Shown here one piece after another: positions 45,601 through 53,918 of a stretch of 64,000 bases of DNA. Numbering within the stretch: position 1 is the first letter of the stretch; every line of letters starts with the position of its first letter. The stretch covers positions 434,001 to 498,000 of the forward strand of contig NZ_JAAOIW010000005.1 of NCBI RefSeq assembly GCF_011440305.1, written 5' to 3'. This DNA is from Paenibacillus agricola. GTDB lineage: Bacteria; Bacillota; Bacilli; Paenibacillales; NBRC-103111. Both the position numbers and the translations under genes were made by a program. The notes below the pieces were generated by a model. That model did no database searches. It saw only the letters and a list, made by a program, of their open reading frames with translations, and was not told the DNA's origin.

Positions 45601-46721
45601 ACAAGGCTACCGGCAGATGACCCGCGGCCAGGCCCTGTTACAATGTTCTTCTCATGGGCGAAGCGAATAAAATCCCAAACAATCAGGAAATAATCTGAGA
45701 AGCCCATTCGCTCAATAACGGACAGCTCGTATACAAGGCGCTCCTCTACTTCCTTACGGTAGCTTGGATCGTTCCAAGAATCCGTGTCCTTATAACGCAT
45801 TCGCAGCCCTTGGGTACATAATTCGGCAAGATACGACCCTGCTGTCATATTGGCGGGAATCGGCTCGAATTGAGGCAGGATGGATCGGCCGAATTCGATC
45901 TCTAGCTTGCAGCGCTCTGCCACTACCAACGTGTTGAGAATCGCTTGCGGCACATGAGGAAACAGCCTGTTCATTTCCTCGGCGCTCTTCAAATAGAGCT
46001 GGCTCGACTGCATGCGCAGACGATCCTTGTCTTCTACGGTTTTGCCTGTGCCAATGCATATTAGAATGTCTTGCATGACATGGTCCGGCTCTCGTACATA
46101 ATGCACATCATTGGTCGCGATTAACGGAATACCCGTATCCTCACTGAGCTTCAGCATGCTTTGCATCACTTTTTTCTGCTCCATCAAGCCATGGTCCTGC
46201 AGCTCCAGAAAAAAATCCTCGCCGAATATCGCCTGATAACGCAAGGCCGCTTCCTTTGCTTGCTCGTAGCGGTCGTTCAGCAGATGCTGGGAAACCTCGC
46301 TGCCCAGGCATGAGCTCGTACAAATAAGCCCTTCTGAATACTGCGCCAAATGAAGCGGATCGATCCGTGGTTTATAGTGATGCCCTTGCAGGTGACCGAT
46401 TGAGCATAGCTTCATCAGATTCTGGTAGCCCACCTGATTTTTGGCAAGCAATATTAAATGATAGATGGGCTGCTCCTTGCGTGTGCCTTTATCACGAAGT
46501 GAGCCCGCTGTATAGTAAACTTCGCAGCCGATAATTGGGTTAATCCCGTGCTGCTTGCATGCTTTATAAAAAGGAATAGCTCCGTACATAACACCATGGT
46601 CAGTTAGGGCAAGCGACTTCATCCCTAATGCTGCTGCTTGTCCAACTAAATCGTTGATGCGTGCCGCGCCATCCAGTAAGCTGTATTCGCTATGCACATG
46701 CAGATGGACAAAACCACTCAT
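42657..46721 (-). CDS. dnaE: DNA polymerase III alpha subunit (DnaE type)
   Basis: 1354 aa replicative polymerase, longer than the roughly 1115 aa of Bacillus subtilis DnaE. N-terminal PHP domain (HLHVHSEYSLLDGA, LALTDHGVMYGA), polymerase core with PDIDIDFSDLRRDEVI carrying two catalytic Asp, helix-hairpin-helix region, and an OB-fold near residue 1050 (VMAAGLVLSNKTI). Extra length comes from an acidic insert near 815-880 and a Ser/Gly/Ala/Arg-rich stretch at about 1138-1280. A conserved short C-terminal domain (QRVYIKISPLHEK) follows that stretch. Divergent from ytrHI as in Bacillus. Confidence 0.95.
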   Translation of the reverse strand: MSGFVHLHVHSEYSLLDGAARINDLVGQAAALGMKSLALTDHGVMYGAIPFYKACKQHGINPIIGCEVYYTAGSLRDKGTRKEQPIYHLILLAKNQVGYQNLMKLCSIGHLQGHHYKPRIDPLHLAQYSEGLICTSSCLGSEVSQHLLNDRYEQAKEAALRYQAIFGEDFFLELQDHGLMEQKKVMQSMLKLSEDTGIPLIATNDVHYVREPDHVMQDILICIGTGKTVEDKDRLRMQSSQLYLKSAEEMNRLFPHVPQAILNTLVVAERCKLEIEFGRSILPQFEPIPANMTAGSYLAELCTQGLRMRYKDTDSWNDPSYRKEVEERLVYELSVIERMGFSDYFLIVWDFIRFAHEKNIVTGPGRGSSAGSLVAYVLRITDVDPIRYRLLFERFLNPERVSMPDIDIDFSDLRRDEVIEYVVAKYGTAHVAQIITFGTMAAKAAIRDVGRVLNLPYSEVDRAAKMIPHQLGMTLAEAVEQNPDLKSLVAKQPKTAELLELAMKVEGMPRHASTHAAGVVISREPLTQYVPLQEGNEQTALTQYSMEHLEAIGLLKMDFLGLRTLSIIERTLLWIKEQTGRTIDFHKIDMDDPHTYELLKRGDTTGVFQLESPGMRRVLRDLRPSEFEDIISVGALYRPGPMEFIPRFIQGKHGEIEVEYPHLELEPILRDTYGIIVYQEQIMQIASKMAGFSLGEADLLRRAVSKKKREVLDEERAHFVKGSLSLNYSEAEANKVYDMIVRFADYGFPRAHATAYGVLAFQTAYLKAHYPVQFMASMLTAVMGNHNKVAEYVDECRRMGIAVLPPDVNESGVVFTPAVQPAEAGDAAKAAGVADPFEAVNAQEEGAAIEGTLAEDASRDAIGPEGVTIANTYLDPSQSQTASLNFNAIRFGLAAIKNVGTHAIESIMQVRRSTEGPFESLIDLCRRVDLRVCNKRVLESLIQGGATGSLPGHRAQQLAMLEDTINAALKWRKERDDLQLHLFGFVEDVNWDVEYPQITPYTMTQQLEHERELLGLYISGSPLDDYEEVLRKLDIDLLHFLPEMPDHSEVMAAGLVLSNKTIVTKNGKPMAFMELEDRVSKVEVVLFPEVWKQYAPLVQKGNPILIKAKLQQGDEEVKLLAEQVYALNDPNLLQNAARRLPAASRGGAAAKASSPASRSTGGRSAAGNAGERSTAGSVGGPNTTGENKAGERSMARSLSERSAAASTGQRSAGGSLSEHSVAGSAGGLSAAGGSGKRNDSARSAAEHSPARPTEAQGNQLASTPSRSTVGKAEVPATDRSQRVYIKISPLHEKPDILTSLKQLLVQHEGPLSVLLYYEKSQKMLSLNDQFKVKPSEKLIQAIEGLLGKDTAKVK
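42882..43310 (-). repeat. Low-complexity repeat stretch inside dnaE
   Basis: Degenerate repeats of about 8-9 codons, with recurring ERSxAGSxGG-like words, code for residues 1138-1280. At the DNA level CTGCG- and GCTGCGCT-type words recur, and the opposite strand is also open, a sign of low complexity rather than genes. Confidence 0.75.
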
Positions 46722-46769
46722 CTGCCCCGCCCCCTTAAATAGTCCGAGTCCCTATATTCTTTTATTTTA

Positions 46770-46798
46770 TCATAATACGAACACGTGTACCATACAAT
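46770..46798 (+). promoter_or_regulatory. Sigma-E-like promoter of ytrHI
   Basis: -10 CATACAAT (46791-46798) with a -35 TCATAATA (46770-46777), 13 bases apart; this fits the mother-cell sigma-E consensus (ATA ... CATACA-T). ytrHI of Bacillus is a sigma-E operon, which agrees. Confidence 0.6.
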
Positions 46799-46854
46799 TT
46801 ATAATAGAAGAAAAGTGGACTTGCATGCAAATGTAGGAGAGGGCGAGAGGCGAA

Positions 46855-47187
46855 ATGGCGAGTTTTTTAACGAAATGTGTGATGGATTTCTTTATTTCAT
46901 TTGGAGTAGTTCTCGGGGGAACCATGCTTGGCGGAATCGCTGCCACACTTGTCTTGGAGCCACCAACCACAAGAATGCTGATCATTTCCGAGCAAATTAA
47001 AATATGGGCGGTTGTAGCTGCAGTAGGCGGCACGATCGATCCCCTCCGCTTCATCGAGAGCAATCTGACCGAAGGCTATATTTCCCCAGCCCTTAAACAG
47101 ATCCTGTACATCGTATTCGCCTTCATCGGGGCGCAGATGGGCACTACGTTGGTCCAATGGATATGCAAAGGAGGCAGCAGCAGTTGA
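46855..47187 (+). CDS. ytrH: Sporulation membrane protein YtrH
   Basis: 110 aa with three membrane segments (about 8-30, 47-62 and 84-103). The N-terminus FLTKCVMDFFISFGVVLGGT and the conserved GGTIDPLRFIESN match YtrH. YtrH acts in the mother cell during spore formation, where it is needed for full heat resistance. GGAGAGGG lies ahead of the ATG. Divergent from dnaE and coupled to ytrI. Confidence 0.88.
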   Translation: MASFLTKCVMDFFISFGVVLGGTMLGGIAATLVLEPPTTRMLIISEQIKIWAVVAAVGGTIDPLRFIESNLTEGYISPALKQILYIVFAFIGAQMGTTLVQWICKGGSSS

Positions 47188-47684
47188 AGGTGCCCCCTTA
47201 TGAACAATTTAGCGGTATGCTCCAAGCAACGGGTTTGCTCATCGCTGGCATGATTATCGGCAGTGCTTTATTTTTGGGCATCTACCATCACCACCTCAAC
47301 AGCACGCTTATTTATAACCGTGAGCTTCAGGATGCAAATGAGCAGCTTCTCCAGGACAATAGCTCCTACAGGTCCAACAAAAATGTACAAAGCCGAATCA
47401 ATCGCTTGGATGTTGTTATTGAGTCCGGTGTAGCCGAGCCCTTGGACAAACTGGTGGAACAAGAACTTGAACGGCGCATACGTAATGACCTCAATGTGAT
47501 CAAAGGGCAAAGGATTAGCAGCTTCAGCGAATCGCCCCATCTGTTCCAAGCTCTTATCGCTCAAAAAACGTATCATAATGTTCTGGACAAGGATTACTCC
47601 GTGCATGTGACTACCATGGTGCTGGTGCAGACGGAATTGAAGGTGTGGGTGACCGCCAAGGAATGGAAGCGAAGCCCAACTTAG
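47184..47684 (+). CDS. ytrI: Sporulation membrane protein YtrI
   Basis: 166 aa with one N-terminal membrane segment (about 13-35), then a coiled-coil-like region (RELQDANEQLLQDN) and a C-terminal domain. The start is a TTG at 47184 preceded by AAAGGAGG nine bases upstream, giving KVPPYEQF like Bacillus YtrI. The TTG overlaps the ytrH TGA (TTGA). An ATG at 47157 would place the ribosome site inside the gene. Works with YtrH during sporulation. Confidence 0.85.
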   Translation: MKVPPYEQFSGMLQATGLLIAGMIIGSALFLGIYHHHLNSTLIYNRELQDANEQLLQDNSSYRSNKNVQSRINRLDVVIESGVAEPLDKLVEQELERRIRNDLNVIKGQRISSFSESPHLFQALIAQKTYHNVLDKDYSVHVTTMVLVQTELKVWVTAKEWKRSPT

Positions 47685-47764
47685 GCTTACGACTCCGTAG
47701 CTGGCCTCTTGTCCCCTGTTATCATGGGGCACCTTTAGACGCACAAGATTTAGAAAAAGGTTTT

Positions 47765-48595
47765 CTAATTATTGGAAAACGCATCCTTAGCCCTAGACAA
47801 TGGCAAATTCAACATCGCGGGCAGGGTCTGCGCGAACTGCGTAGGAACCAAGCGAAAGTGGTAGCCATTAAAGGCAAAATGCAGCGCTCCTTCCGTGCAC
47901 TCGAGATCGTCAAGCATATGCTCGATCCCCTGCTTCTCCAGCAAAGTACGAACATGCTCAATAAACCGCTGGTCCGATACACCAAAGCTTACGACCATCC
48001 GAGGTGGCAAAGCCATCATCGCAATAGGTACCCACCTTCTATGTATAGAGGTGACAATCGCATGGGCGGTTCCACTTATAACAAAATTAAACGTATCCGT
48101 TTCTTTTATCGTTTGGAGCTGGAGTGTGCTTTTTAACCATTCTCTAAATCCCACTACGTCCTCCACAGGTAAGCCAATTTCACGTAAATACATCACCTTC
48201 AACACACCGCGCGGCGGAAGAATGCCTTCTTTAATATAATGATGAGCAATGATTTCCAGCAAATTTCCATCGCTATCCCGGAAGTAAATATTTTTACCTG
48301 TTTCGAATTCGTCAATTTCTCGGCTGTCCGGCCATCGCAATAAACAAACTCCTGCATTCCTAAGTGCATCCACACTACAATCAAATTCCGAGAATGGCAC
48401 CTCAAAAGCGATATGCGCCGGAGAAAGCGGCTCGTTGACCTCTGTAAATGACAAAGTAAAATGCTCGGTCGGTTGAAAGCTAATTTCATGATCCGATTCT
48501 GATACCACGGGAAATTGCAGCTGCCCTTGGTAAAATTGCTTTATTGCCTGCTTGGAAACCGTATTCAATTGTAGCCCCGCAAAATGAGTGATCAT
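47765..48595 (-). CDS. VOC (glyoxalase/dioxygenase-like) family protein
   Basis: 276 aa with two vicinal-oxygen-chelate domains. The first shows HFAGLQLNTVSKQAIKQFY, HIAFEVP and YFRDSDGNLLEIIAHH with the metal-binding Glu; the second, from about residue 145, is more divergent. This two-domain shape is that of CatE-like ring-cleaving enzymes or glyoxalase-like proteins. The frame extends to 48757, but the ATG at 48595 begins the first domain cleanly. Substrate unknown. Confidence 0.8.
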   Translation of the reverse strand: MITHFAGLQLNTVSKQAIKQFYQGQLQFPVVSESDHEISFQPTEHFTLSFTEVNEPLSPAHIAFEVPFSEFDCSVDALRNAGVCLLRWPDSREIDEFETGKNIYFRDSDGNLLEIIAHHYIKEGILPPRGVLKVMYLREIGLPVEDVVGFREWLKSTLQLQTIKETDTFNFVISGTAHAIVTSIHRRWVPIAMMALPPRMVVSFGVSDQRFIEHVRTLLEKQGIEHMLDDLECTEGALHFAFNGYHFRLVPTQFAQTLPAMLNLPLSRAKDAFSNN

Positions 48596-48655
48596 ATAAA
48601 CCCGCCCTTTGAGTTTCAATTTGTTAGGCTGATCCTGATGTTTCCGTCCCGAATG

Positions 48656-48664
48656 TGTTATAAT
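48656..48664 (+). promoter_or_regulatory. Extended -10 promoter ahead of the 159-aa gene
   Basis: TGTTATAAT gives a TGn-TATAAT extended -10, 35 bases upstream of the ATG at 48699; the -35 is weak (TGATGT at 48636-48641). Confidence 0.5.
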
Positions 48665-48698
48665 CACTACCACAATAATTAACTTATGGAGGTAGTGT

Positions 48699-49178
48699 AT
48701 GCTTACTTTTGAACAAAAGCTAGAGGTATTGGAATCATTCCCTGAGCTGCAGCGCAATAATGTATCGATGGGTCGCGTTAATTTTCATTATGAGGATAGT
48801 GGCTTTGATAAAAAAAACGTCGCCTATCATCTTCATCCCAATGGTAACGGTTATGTATATGGAGGTCGGCTGCACGATTATGAAACGGATGATAAAGGGT
48901 TTGTGAACATTCGTGAATATAGCGCCGAGGAGCTTCGTGCTTTGGTTGCCAAGTCGATTCAGTCACTTACTGTCAAAAGGTCGAACAAGCCCCTCGCCAG
49001 CAGCGAAGGCGTGCAGGAGGAGCTATGGACCGGACCTAATAACGAATCGTTGCTTGTCAAATATGAAGACGAGCTTTGGTATATTTATGCAGGCGTGAAC
49101 CTAGAGTCTGCGTTTGAAACCTATGAAGAAGCCGAGCAGTATTGTGAGGAGGAAGGCTTCTCGAAGGCTCAGGACTAA
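48699..49178 (+). CDS. Hypothetical protein, 159 aa
   Basis: No family recognised. Acidic, soluble protein: FEQKLEVLESFPELQRNN at the start, a region YHLHPNGNGYVYGG of likely beta strands, a helix YSAEELRALVAKSI, and a C-terminal half with WYIYAGVNLESAFETYEEAE. GGAGG lies six bases ahead of the ATG, so it is a real gene. Divergent from the VOC gene and convergent with the DinG-family gene. Confidence 0.8.
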   Translation: MLTFEQKLEVLESFPELQRNNVSMGRVNFHYEDSGFDKKNVAYHLHPNGNGYVYGGRLHDYETDDKGFVNIREYSAEELRALVAKSIQSLTVKRSNKPLASSEGVQEELWTGPNNESLLVKYEDELWYIYAGVNLESAFETYEEAEQYCEEEGFSKAQD

Positions 49179-49222
49179 CGACCAAGCCCTGTGGGATCAA
49201 GTCCGGCATAAAGCCTAACCAC

Positions 49223-51178
49223 TTAATCCAGCGAATCCTTAAGCTGCACGCCAGCTGGCAGGATCGCTTCGATATGCTCCCGCACCGCTGGCTGCCCTTC
49301 CTGCTCGACACTGAGGATAGCGACGATGCCGCTATCCCCATGGGTGCGGATCAACCGTCCCATGCCTTGTCGAAGGCGCAGCAGCATGTAGGGAAGATCC
49401 ACTTCCTCAAAGGGAGCAGCAGACGCATTGCGCTTTGCCATAAATACCGGATCTTGCGGAGGAAACGGCAACGACCAAATAATTACATTGGATAGTGATG
49501 GACCGGGCACATCAAGCCCCTCCCACAAAGTAACCGCGCATAGCACGCTTTGTTCATCACGCTGAAACGCCGAAATCAGATGGCTGATTTCTTGGTCGCC
49601 TTCGAATAGAAACCGCAGCTCAGAGAGGGCTGGGTACAGCTCCATTTCTTTTTTAAACTGCCGCAGCTCTTCTTTAGTCGGGAATAACAGCAAGGCTTTA
49701 CCTTGCGTCCGCTCCAGAAGCTGCGCAGTAAACTGCATTTTCTCCGTAAACGTTCCCCCTTCGTTCCACTTGGGAGCCACCGCTTGCATTTGCTTCGCAT
49801 AATCATAGGGCGAGGCGACAGAGAAGGACAAATACTGCTCAACTCCAAGGCTTTCGCTCACATAATCGAAGGAGCCTTCAACAGACAAAGTTGCCGACGA
49901 GAAAACAATCGGGATTTTGCTGGATTTAAACACCTGCTCACGCAGCACTTCCTTGACCGTGCGAGGCATAATGGAAAGAGTAAGCCCATCTTTGCTATCC
50001 GTAACCCAGCAAATTAAACCATCAGCTTGCTCGAACAGCAGCAATGCCCTCTGCAGCATCTCCAAATGCTCTTCGACAATACGTAGCTGGTAATCATTTA
50101 AGGTGTACATTTCGCTTTCAAAAACAAGCTCCTCCTCAATCGCTGTAAGCACACTGCGGAAGCGCTGCACCTCTTTGATCAGCCTGTTATTCAGAATGAC
50201 CTGCTTGCGATCCGTGCCGGGAATGTCCCTGCTCTGGCGAGCCAGCACCTCAAACATCGTTTCGCTGCGCAAAATCGCTTCATCTATAAGCACAGCCAGT
50301 GTTTCGCGCACTTCTCCCTCAAGCAACCGGATAACCAGCTCTTCAAAGATCACATGCTTCAATTTAAACGTTAGCGCCTTTTGTCCAGCCGATTCCAGCA
50401 AATGCCCTTCATCGAACACAACTGCACAGTGGTCCGGCAATAACGGCAGCTGACCCTCCCGCTTCCTGCCCTCATAGGTCCATACATGCTCCATATAAAA
50501 GTCATGGGAGCAAATAATCAAATCGCCCGATTTGCGGTAATGCTCACGCGACAACGTCTGCCCACAACGATGCCGCTTCTCACAGGTGAAGCAATCCTGG
50601 AAGGAATCCCAGTTGATTTTTTCCCATTGGTCATCATTCATATGCGGGTAATGCTTCCTGTCGCCATAAGCTTCGAACGACTGCAGAGGCTTGTACGTAT
50701 GAACGAACTCCGGCAGGCTCTCATAAATCTCCTGGAACAGGTCCGCCTCTTCGTCGCGGATTCTCGCATCCTCCAGCTTGACTAGACATACATATTTATC
50801 CGGCGACTTGCCTAAACGGGCATCAATTGCCAAGCTGAGATGCTGGGCCAGCTTCGCAATATCACCTTCTGGCTTCACTAGCTGCTCGATTAAGGACTCA
50901 TCCGCACAGGCGATAACGGCCGGTTTACGCATATAACGTGCATAACAAATCGTGTACAGCAAATACACCAAGGTTTTGCCAGTACCCACACCTGCTTCTG
51001 CAAAAATCGTTTGTTTATCCGCAAATGCCCGTTCCAGCTGGAACGCCATATAAATCTGTTCGTCGCGAACCTCAAAGCCGGATTCCGGCAATATATCGTA
51101 AAATACATCTGCGATCCAGTCACCGGCCTGTTGGGTGAAGGACTGTTTGGGGTCATAAGTAAAAGGGTAACGCTCCAC
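49223..51178 (-). CDS. DinG/XPD-family ATP-dependent DNA helicase
   Basis: 651 aa superfamily 2 helicase with iron-sulfur cysteines. Walker A AEAGVGTGKTLVYLL at about 60-74, Fe-S region CFTCEKRHRCGQ at about 192-203 with another Cys before LIICSHDFY, DEAH-type box VVFDEGHLLE at about 250, and C-terminal motifs VFSSATLSVEG, TLWEGLDVPGP and RQGMGRLIRT. It unwinds DNA 5' to 3', perhaps at R-loops or damage. The linkage (ytpI-ytrI region) is where Bacillus has nrnA. Confidence 0.88.
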   Translation of the reverse strand: MERYPFTYDPKQSFTQQAGDWIADVFYDILPESGFEVRDEQIYMAFQLERAFADKQTIFAEAGVGTGKTLVYLLYTICYARYMRKPAVIACADESLIEQLVKPEGDIAKLAQHLSLAIDARLGKSPDKYVCLVKLEDARIRDEEADLFQEIYESLPEFVHTYKPLQSFEAYGDRKHYPHMNDDQWEKINWDSFQDCFTCEKRHRCGQTLSREHYRKSGDLIICSHDFYMEHVWTYEGRKREGQLPLLPDHCAVVFDEGHLLESAGQKALTFKLKHVIFEELVIRLLEGEVRETLAVLIDEAILRSETMFEVLARQSRDIPGTDRKQVILNNRLIKEVQRFRSVLTAIEEELVFESEMYTLNDYQLRIVEEHLEMLQRALLLFEQADGLICWVTDSKDGLTLSIMPRTVKEVLREQVFKSSKIPIVFSSATLSVEGSFDYVSESLGVEQYLSFSVASPYDYAKQMQAVAPKWNEGGTFTEKMQFTAQLLERTQGKALLLFPTKEELRQFKKEMELYPALSELRFLFEGDQEISHLISAFQRDEQSVLCAVTLWEGLDVPGPSLSNVIIWSLPFPPQDPVFMAKRNASAAPFEEVDLPYMLLRLRQGMGRLIRTHGDSGIVAILSVEQEGQPAVREHIEAILPAGVQLKDSLD

Positions 51179-51205
51179 TATAGCTGTGCCTCCATAAAAT
51201 AAATT

Positions 51206-51487
51206 CTAGTTCAAATAGGTGATCGCCAAATAAATAACACCCACATTCACAACAACTAGCAGCGGAATACCGATTGTGAAGGAACGGTGGTTGGTTTTAT
51301 GGCGCCAAACCCTCATACCGATCCATGAGCCTATCGCTCCACCAAGTAAAGCGATCATGAAGAGCTGGCGCTCGGACACACGCCGCCGCCTTTTCTTGGC
51401 GTATTGCTTATCTTGGCCCATACGGATAAAGCCTATTACATTCATGATGATAAGGATGATCGCAAGTATGACATATAGGTTATTCAT
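51206..51487 (-). CDS. DUF1294 family membrane protein
   Basis: About 93 aa. Membrane segments at the start (NLYVILAIILIIMNVIGF) and the end (IGIPLLVVVNVGVIYLAI), with the DUF1294 hallmark DKQYAKKRRRRVSERQL and LGGAIGSWIGMRVWRHKT between them. The ATG at 51487 follows GGAGG; a TTG four codons earlier overlaps that site. Function unknown. Lies directly after the helicase gene on the other side of a short gap. Confidence 0.85.
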   Translation of the reverse strand: MNNLYVILAIILIIMNVIGFIRMGQDKQYAKKRRRRVSERQLFMIALLGGAIGSWIGMRVWRHKTNHRSFTIGIPLLVVVNVGVIYLAITYLN

Positions 51488-51622
51488 TCGAACCTCCAAT
51501 TTAAGGCCATTTTGTTATCACTTCAACAATGAACCCTGAATGAAATGGGTCTATTCGTTGCTTTTCAGAAGAAAAATCGTTACATTTGTAACAACGATAA
51601 CAATAAAGGATGTGCGGCTCTC

Positions 51623-51910
51623 ATGCAAACGATTCAAACTATTTTATTTGCGCTTTTAGTTGTAACCTTGGTTATGTCCGTTTATTATAGCTTCCGCTCA
51701 CGTAAACAAATCGATCCAAAGCTACGGGGTATCTATAGCTCAAGAACGAATATCATGATGGGCCTGATGCTGATTATTATCGCGATTACGCAGCTCTTCT
51801 TTTTTACCGATTCCAATACCCGCCGTGTATTTGGCGTGATCTGCTTCCTGCTTGGCGCCTTCAATCTATTCGCAGGCTTGCGCAACCACTCTCATTTTAA
51901 TCGGCAATAA
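51623..51910 (+). CDS. ytpI: YtpI family membrane protein
   Basis: 95 aa with three membrane segments, starting QTIQTILFALLVVTLVMSV and containing the conserved YYSFRSRKQIDPKLRG. YtpI is an uncharacterised protein of Bacilli. The frame extends to 51545, but the ATG at 51623, with AAAGGATG upstream, gives the family-like N-terminus. Convergent with ytoI, as the two are neighbours in Bacillus. Confidence 0.8.
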   Translation: MQTIQTILFALLVVTLVMSVYYSFRSRKQIDPKLRGIYSSRTNIMMGLMLIIIAITQLFFFTDSNTRRVFGVICFLLGAFNLFAGLRNHSHFNRQ

Positions 51911-51948
51911 GGCAAGCTGCAAGCCTTCAAGCTGTATCTCCTGTATGC

Positions 51949-53292
51949 CTAAGCCTGGTCGATAAATTGGGCAGTCAGCATCGCCTTGGCGACGAGGGTG
52001 TTCGTATTTCGATGATAAATCGCCACATCGATTTTCCCGAATTTACGGCTGACTTCGATTATTTTCGGCAAAATATCGATTTCACTCTCGATCTGCACAG
52101 GCTTCACGAAATAGGAGGACATATTGTCCATTACCAAATCGCCCTTTTTTATACCCTGTACGACATGGTAAGCGGCTTGTGTCATCAATATCGTCAATAC
52201 GCCCTCCGAGACTGTACCGAGTTGGTTCGTCATCTGCGGCGTGATCGCACCCCGAAATACCGGCTGCCCCTCTTTATTCCGTTCTTCTGCAAAGCCCGCC
52301 CAAATTAAGTCTTCAAAGGTTTCGCCGTTCTGCGGCTGCCGTTGAATATGCTGCATCGCCTTCAGCACGTCCTTACGGCTAATAACAGCCATCAGCTTGC
52401 GGTTAGCATCAATGATCGGGAGCAGATCAATCCCTTCCCACACCATCATGTGGGCAGCGGTAGCCACCGAGGTATTCGGTGTGGCCGTGACTGGATTGCG
52501 CGTCATCAGCTTGTCCATCGTTTGCTCAGGCTCCGCGCCGATTAAATCCTTCGAGGTAATCATGCCCAACACACGGTTCCATTCATCAACTACCGGAAAG
52601 CGGCTATGCCCTGCCTGTTCATGCAGGCGTTGCCAATCCTTTAACGTGTGATGGCTTTTCAAGGCAATGACCTCCATGGACGGAGGCACGATATCTTCGA
52701 TGAGTAATATTTTTTTCTTAATCAGCCTGTCATAAATGGCACGATTAATCATGGAAGCTACGGTGAAGGTATCATAGCTGCTCGAAATAATCGGAAGCTC
52801 CAGCTGGTTTGCGAGCTTTGTCACCTCTTCACTAGTACCGAATCCACCCGTTATTAATACGCCGGCGCCCTGCTCTAAAGCGCAAATATGGGCTTTACTG
52901 CGGTTACCCACGATCAGCAGGCTGCCCGGATCAATATAACGCATCATCGCATCCTGCTGCATAGCGCCGATCACAAATTTATTCAATGTTTTTTGCAAGC
53001 CGCCAAGCCCGCCCAACACTTCGCCGTCCACCATATTAACGACCTCGGCAAACGTCAGCTTGTCGATATTGTCACGCAGCTTTTTCTCCACACGAACCGT
53101 CCCGACACGCTCTTTGGTACTGACCAAGCCCAAATTATCGGCTTCCTTAATCGCCCGGTATGCCGTGCCTTCGCTGACGGCGAGCTTTTCGGCTATTTTT
53201 CGCACAGAAATTTTCGTGCCGATTTTCAAGCTTTCAATATACTTCAATATTTGTTCATGCTTGGTTGCCGATTCCTGTGCGGTATGCTCCAT
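51949..53292 (-). CDS. ytoI: YtoI-like DRTGG/CBS domain protein
   Basis: 447 aa. N-terminal winged helix-turn-helix (TKISVRKIAEKLAVSEGTAYRAIKEA), a DRTGG domain (about 85-190), two CBS domains (about 195-310, including RFPVVDEWNRVLGMITSKDL), and a C-terminal hot-dog thioesterase-like fold. The CBS pair suggests nucleotide sensing. Likely an adenine-nucleotide-responsive regulator or enzyme; function not established. A GGTGG-type site precedes the ATG. Confidence 0.85.
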   Translation of the reverse strand: MEHTAQESATKHEQILKYIESLKIGTKISVRKIAEKLAVSEGTAYRAIKEADNLGLVSTKERVGTVRVEKKLRDNIDKLTFAEVVNMVDGEVLGGLGGLQKTLNKFVIGAMQQDAMMRYIDPGSLLIVGNRSKAHICALEQGAGVLITGGFGTSEEVTKLANQLELPIISSSYDTFTVASMINRAIYDRLIKKKILLIEDIVPPSMEVIALKSHHTLKDWQRLHEQAGHSRFPVVDEWNRVLGMITSKDLIGAEPEQTMDKLMTRNPVTATPNTSVATAAHMMVWEGIDLLPIIDANRKLMAVISRKDVLKAMQHIQRQPQNGETFEDLIWAGFAEERNKEGQPVFRGAITPQMTNQLGTVSEGVLTILMTQAAYHVVQGIKKGDLVMDNMSSYFVKPVQIESEIDILPKIIEVSRKFGKIDVAIYHRNTNTLVAKAMLTAQFIDQA

Positions 53293-53436
53293 AACTGTAC
53301 CACCATTCTTATTTTATCTGTATTAGTCTGTACGACCTATTATATACGTTCTTCGCTATAAAAAATAGTGGGCATTCCGCGAACCAAATCTAGGCTAACG
53401 CATAGGATGAAGTAAACACTTGGAGGTGCTCAACCG

Positions 53437-53772
53437 ATGTACAATCAACCCGCAGTCGTCCAAACGGCCCCTAAAGAAGCGATTTACAAAATGGATCCGG
53501 CTATGGTCCAATCGCTTCACAACATGAAGCAGCAAATTCATGGCCTTTGCCAGGAGCATATGAATCGCCCGGTACGCGTGCAAACCATCCACGGCCAAAC
53601 CTTTGAAGGGCATATTGTCCATATTGACGCAGTCATTATGTATTTGAAGCCCATGCAGGGCCACGTACGGAGCTTCTTCAATCCCATAGGCGCGTTCGGG
53701 CAGCAAGCCGCTTTTAATAACATTATTTTGCCATTGGTGCTGTATGAGCTGCTAGTCATTTCCTTGCTGTAG
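53437..53772 (+). CDS. Hypothetical protein, 111 aa
   Basis: No family assigned. An N-terminal helix (VQSLHNMKQQIHGLCQEH) is followed by strands RPVRVQTIHGQTFEGHIVH, which look like an Sm-type barrel, and a hydrophobic C-terminal tail ending LYELLVISLL. GGAGG lies ahead of the ATG. Closed by a strong bidirectional terminator. Confidence 0.75.
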   Translation: MYNQPAVVQTAPKEAIYKMDPAMVQSLHNMKQQIHGLCQEHMNRPVRVQTIHGQTFEGHIVHIDAVIMYLKPMQGHVRSFFNPIGAFGQQAAFNNIILPLVLYELLVISLL

Positions 53773-53834
53773 TGAGCGATTGCCTGGTAACTCCAGTAAA
53801 GGTAAAGGTTCGCAAGCTTTACTTATATACCAAA

Positions 53835-53882
53835 ACGCAAAAGAACCGAACAGCCCAAAGGGCATGTTCGGTTCTTTTGCGT
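53835..53882. terminator. Strong bidirectional terminator
   Basis: Stem of 21 pairs with one bulge (arms from 53835 and ending 53882, ACGCAAAAGAACCGAACAGCC against its complement) and a small loop. It contains A- and T-rich arms that act in both directions, between convergent genes. Confidence 0.85.
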
Positions 53883-53918
53883 CTGGAATGACTACGGGGA
53901 AGCCGGCATCACCCAGCC

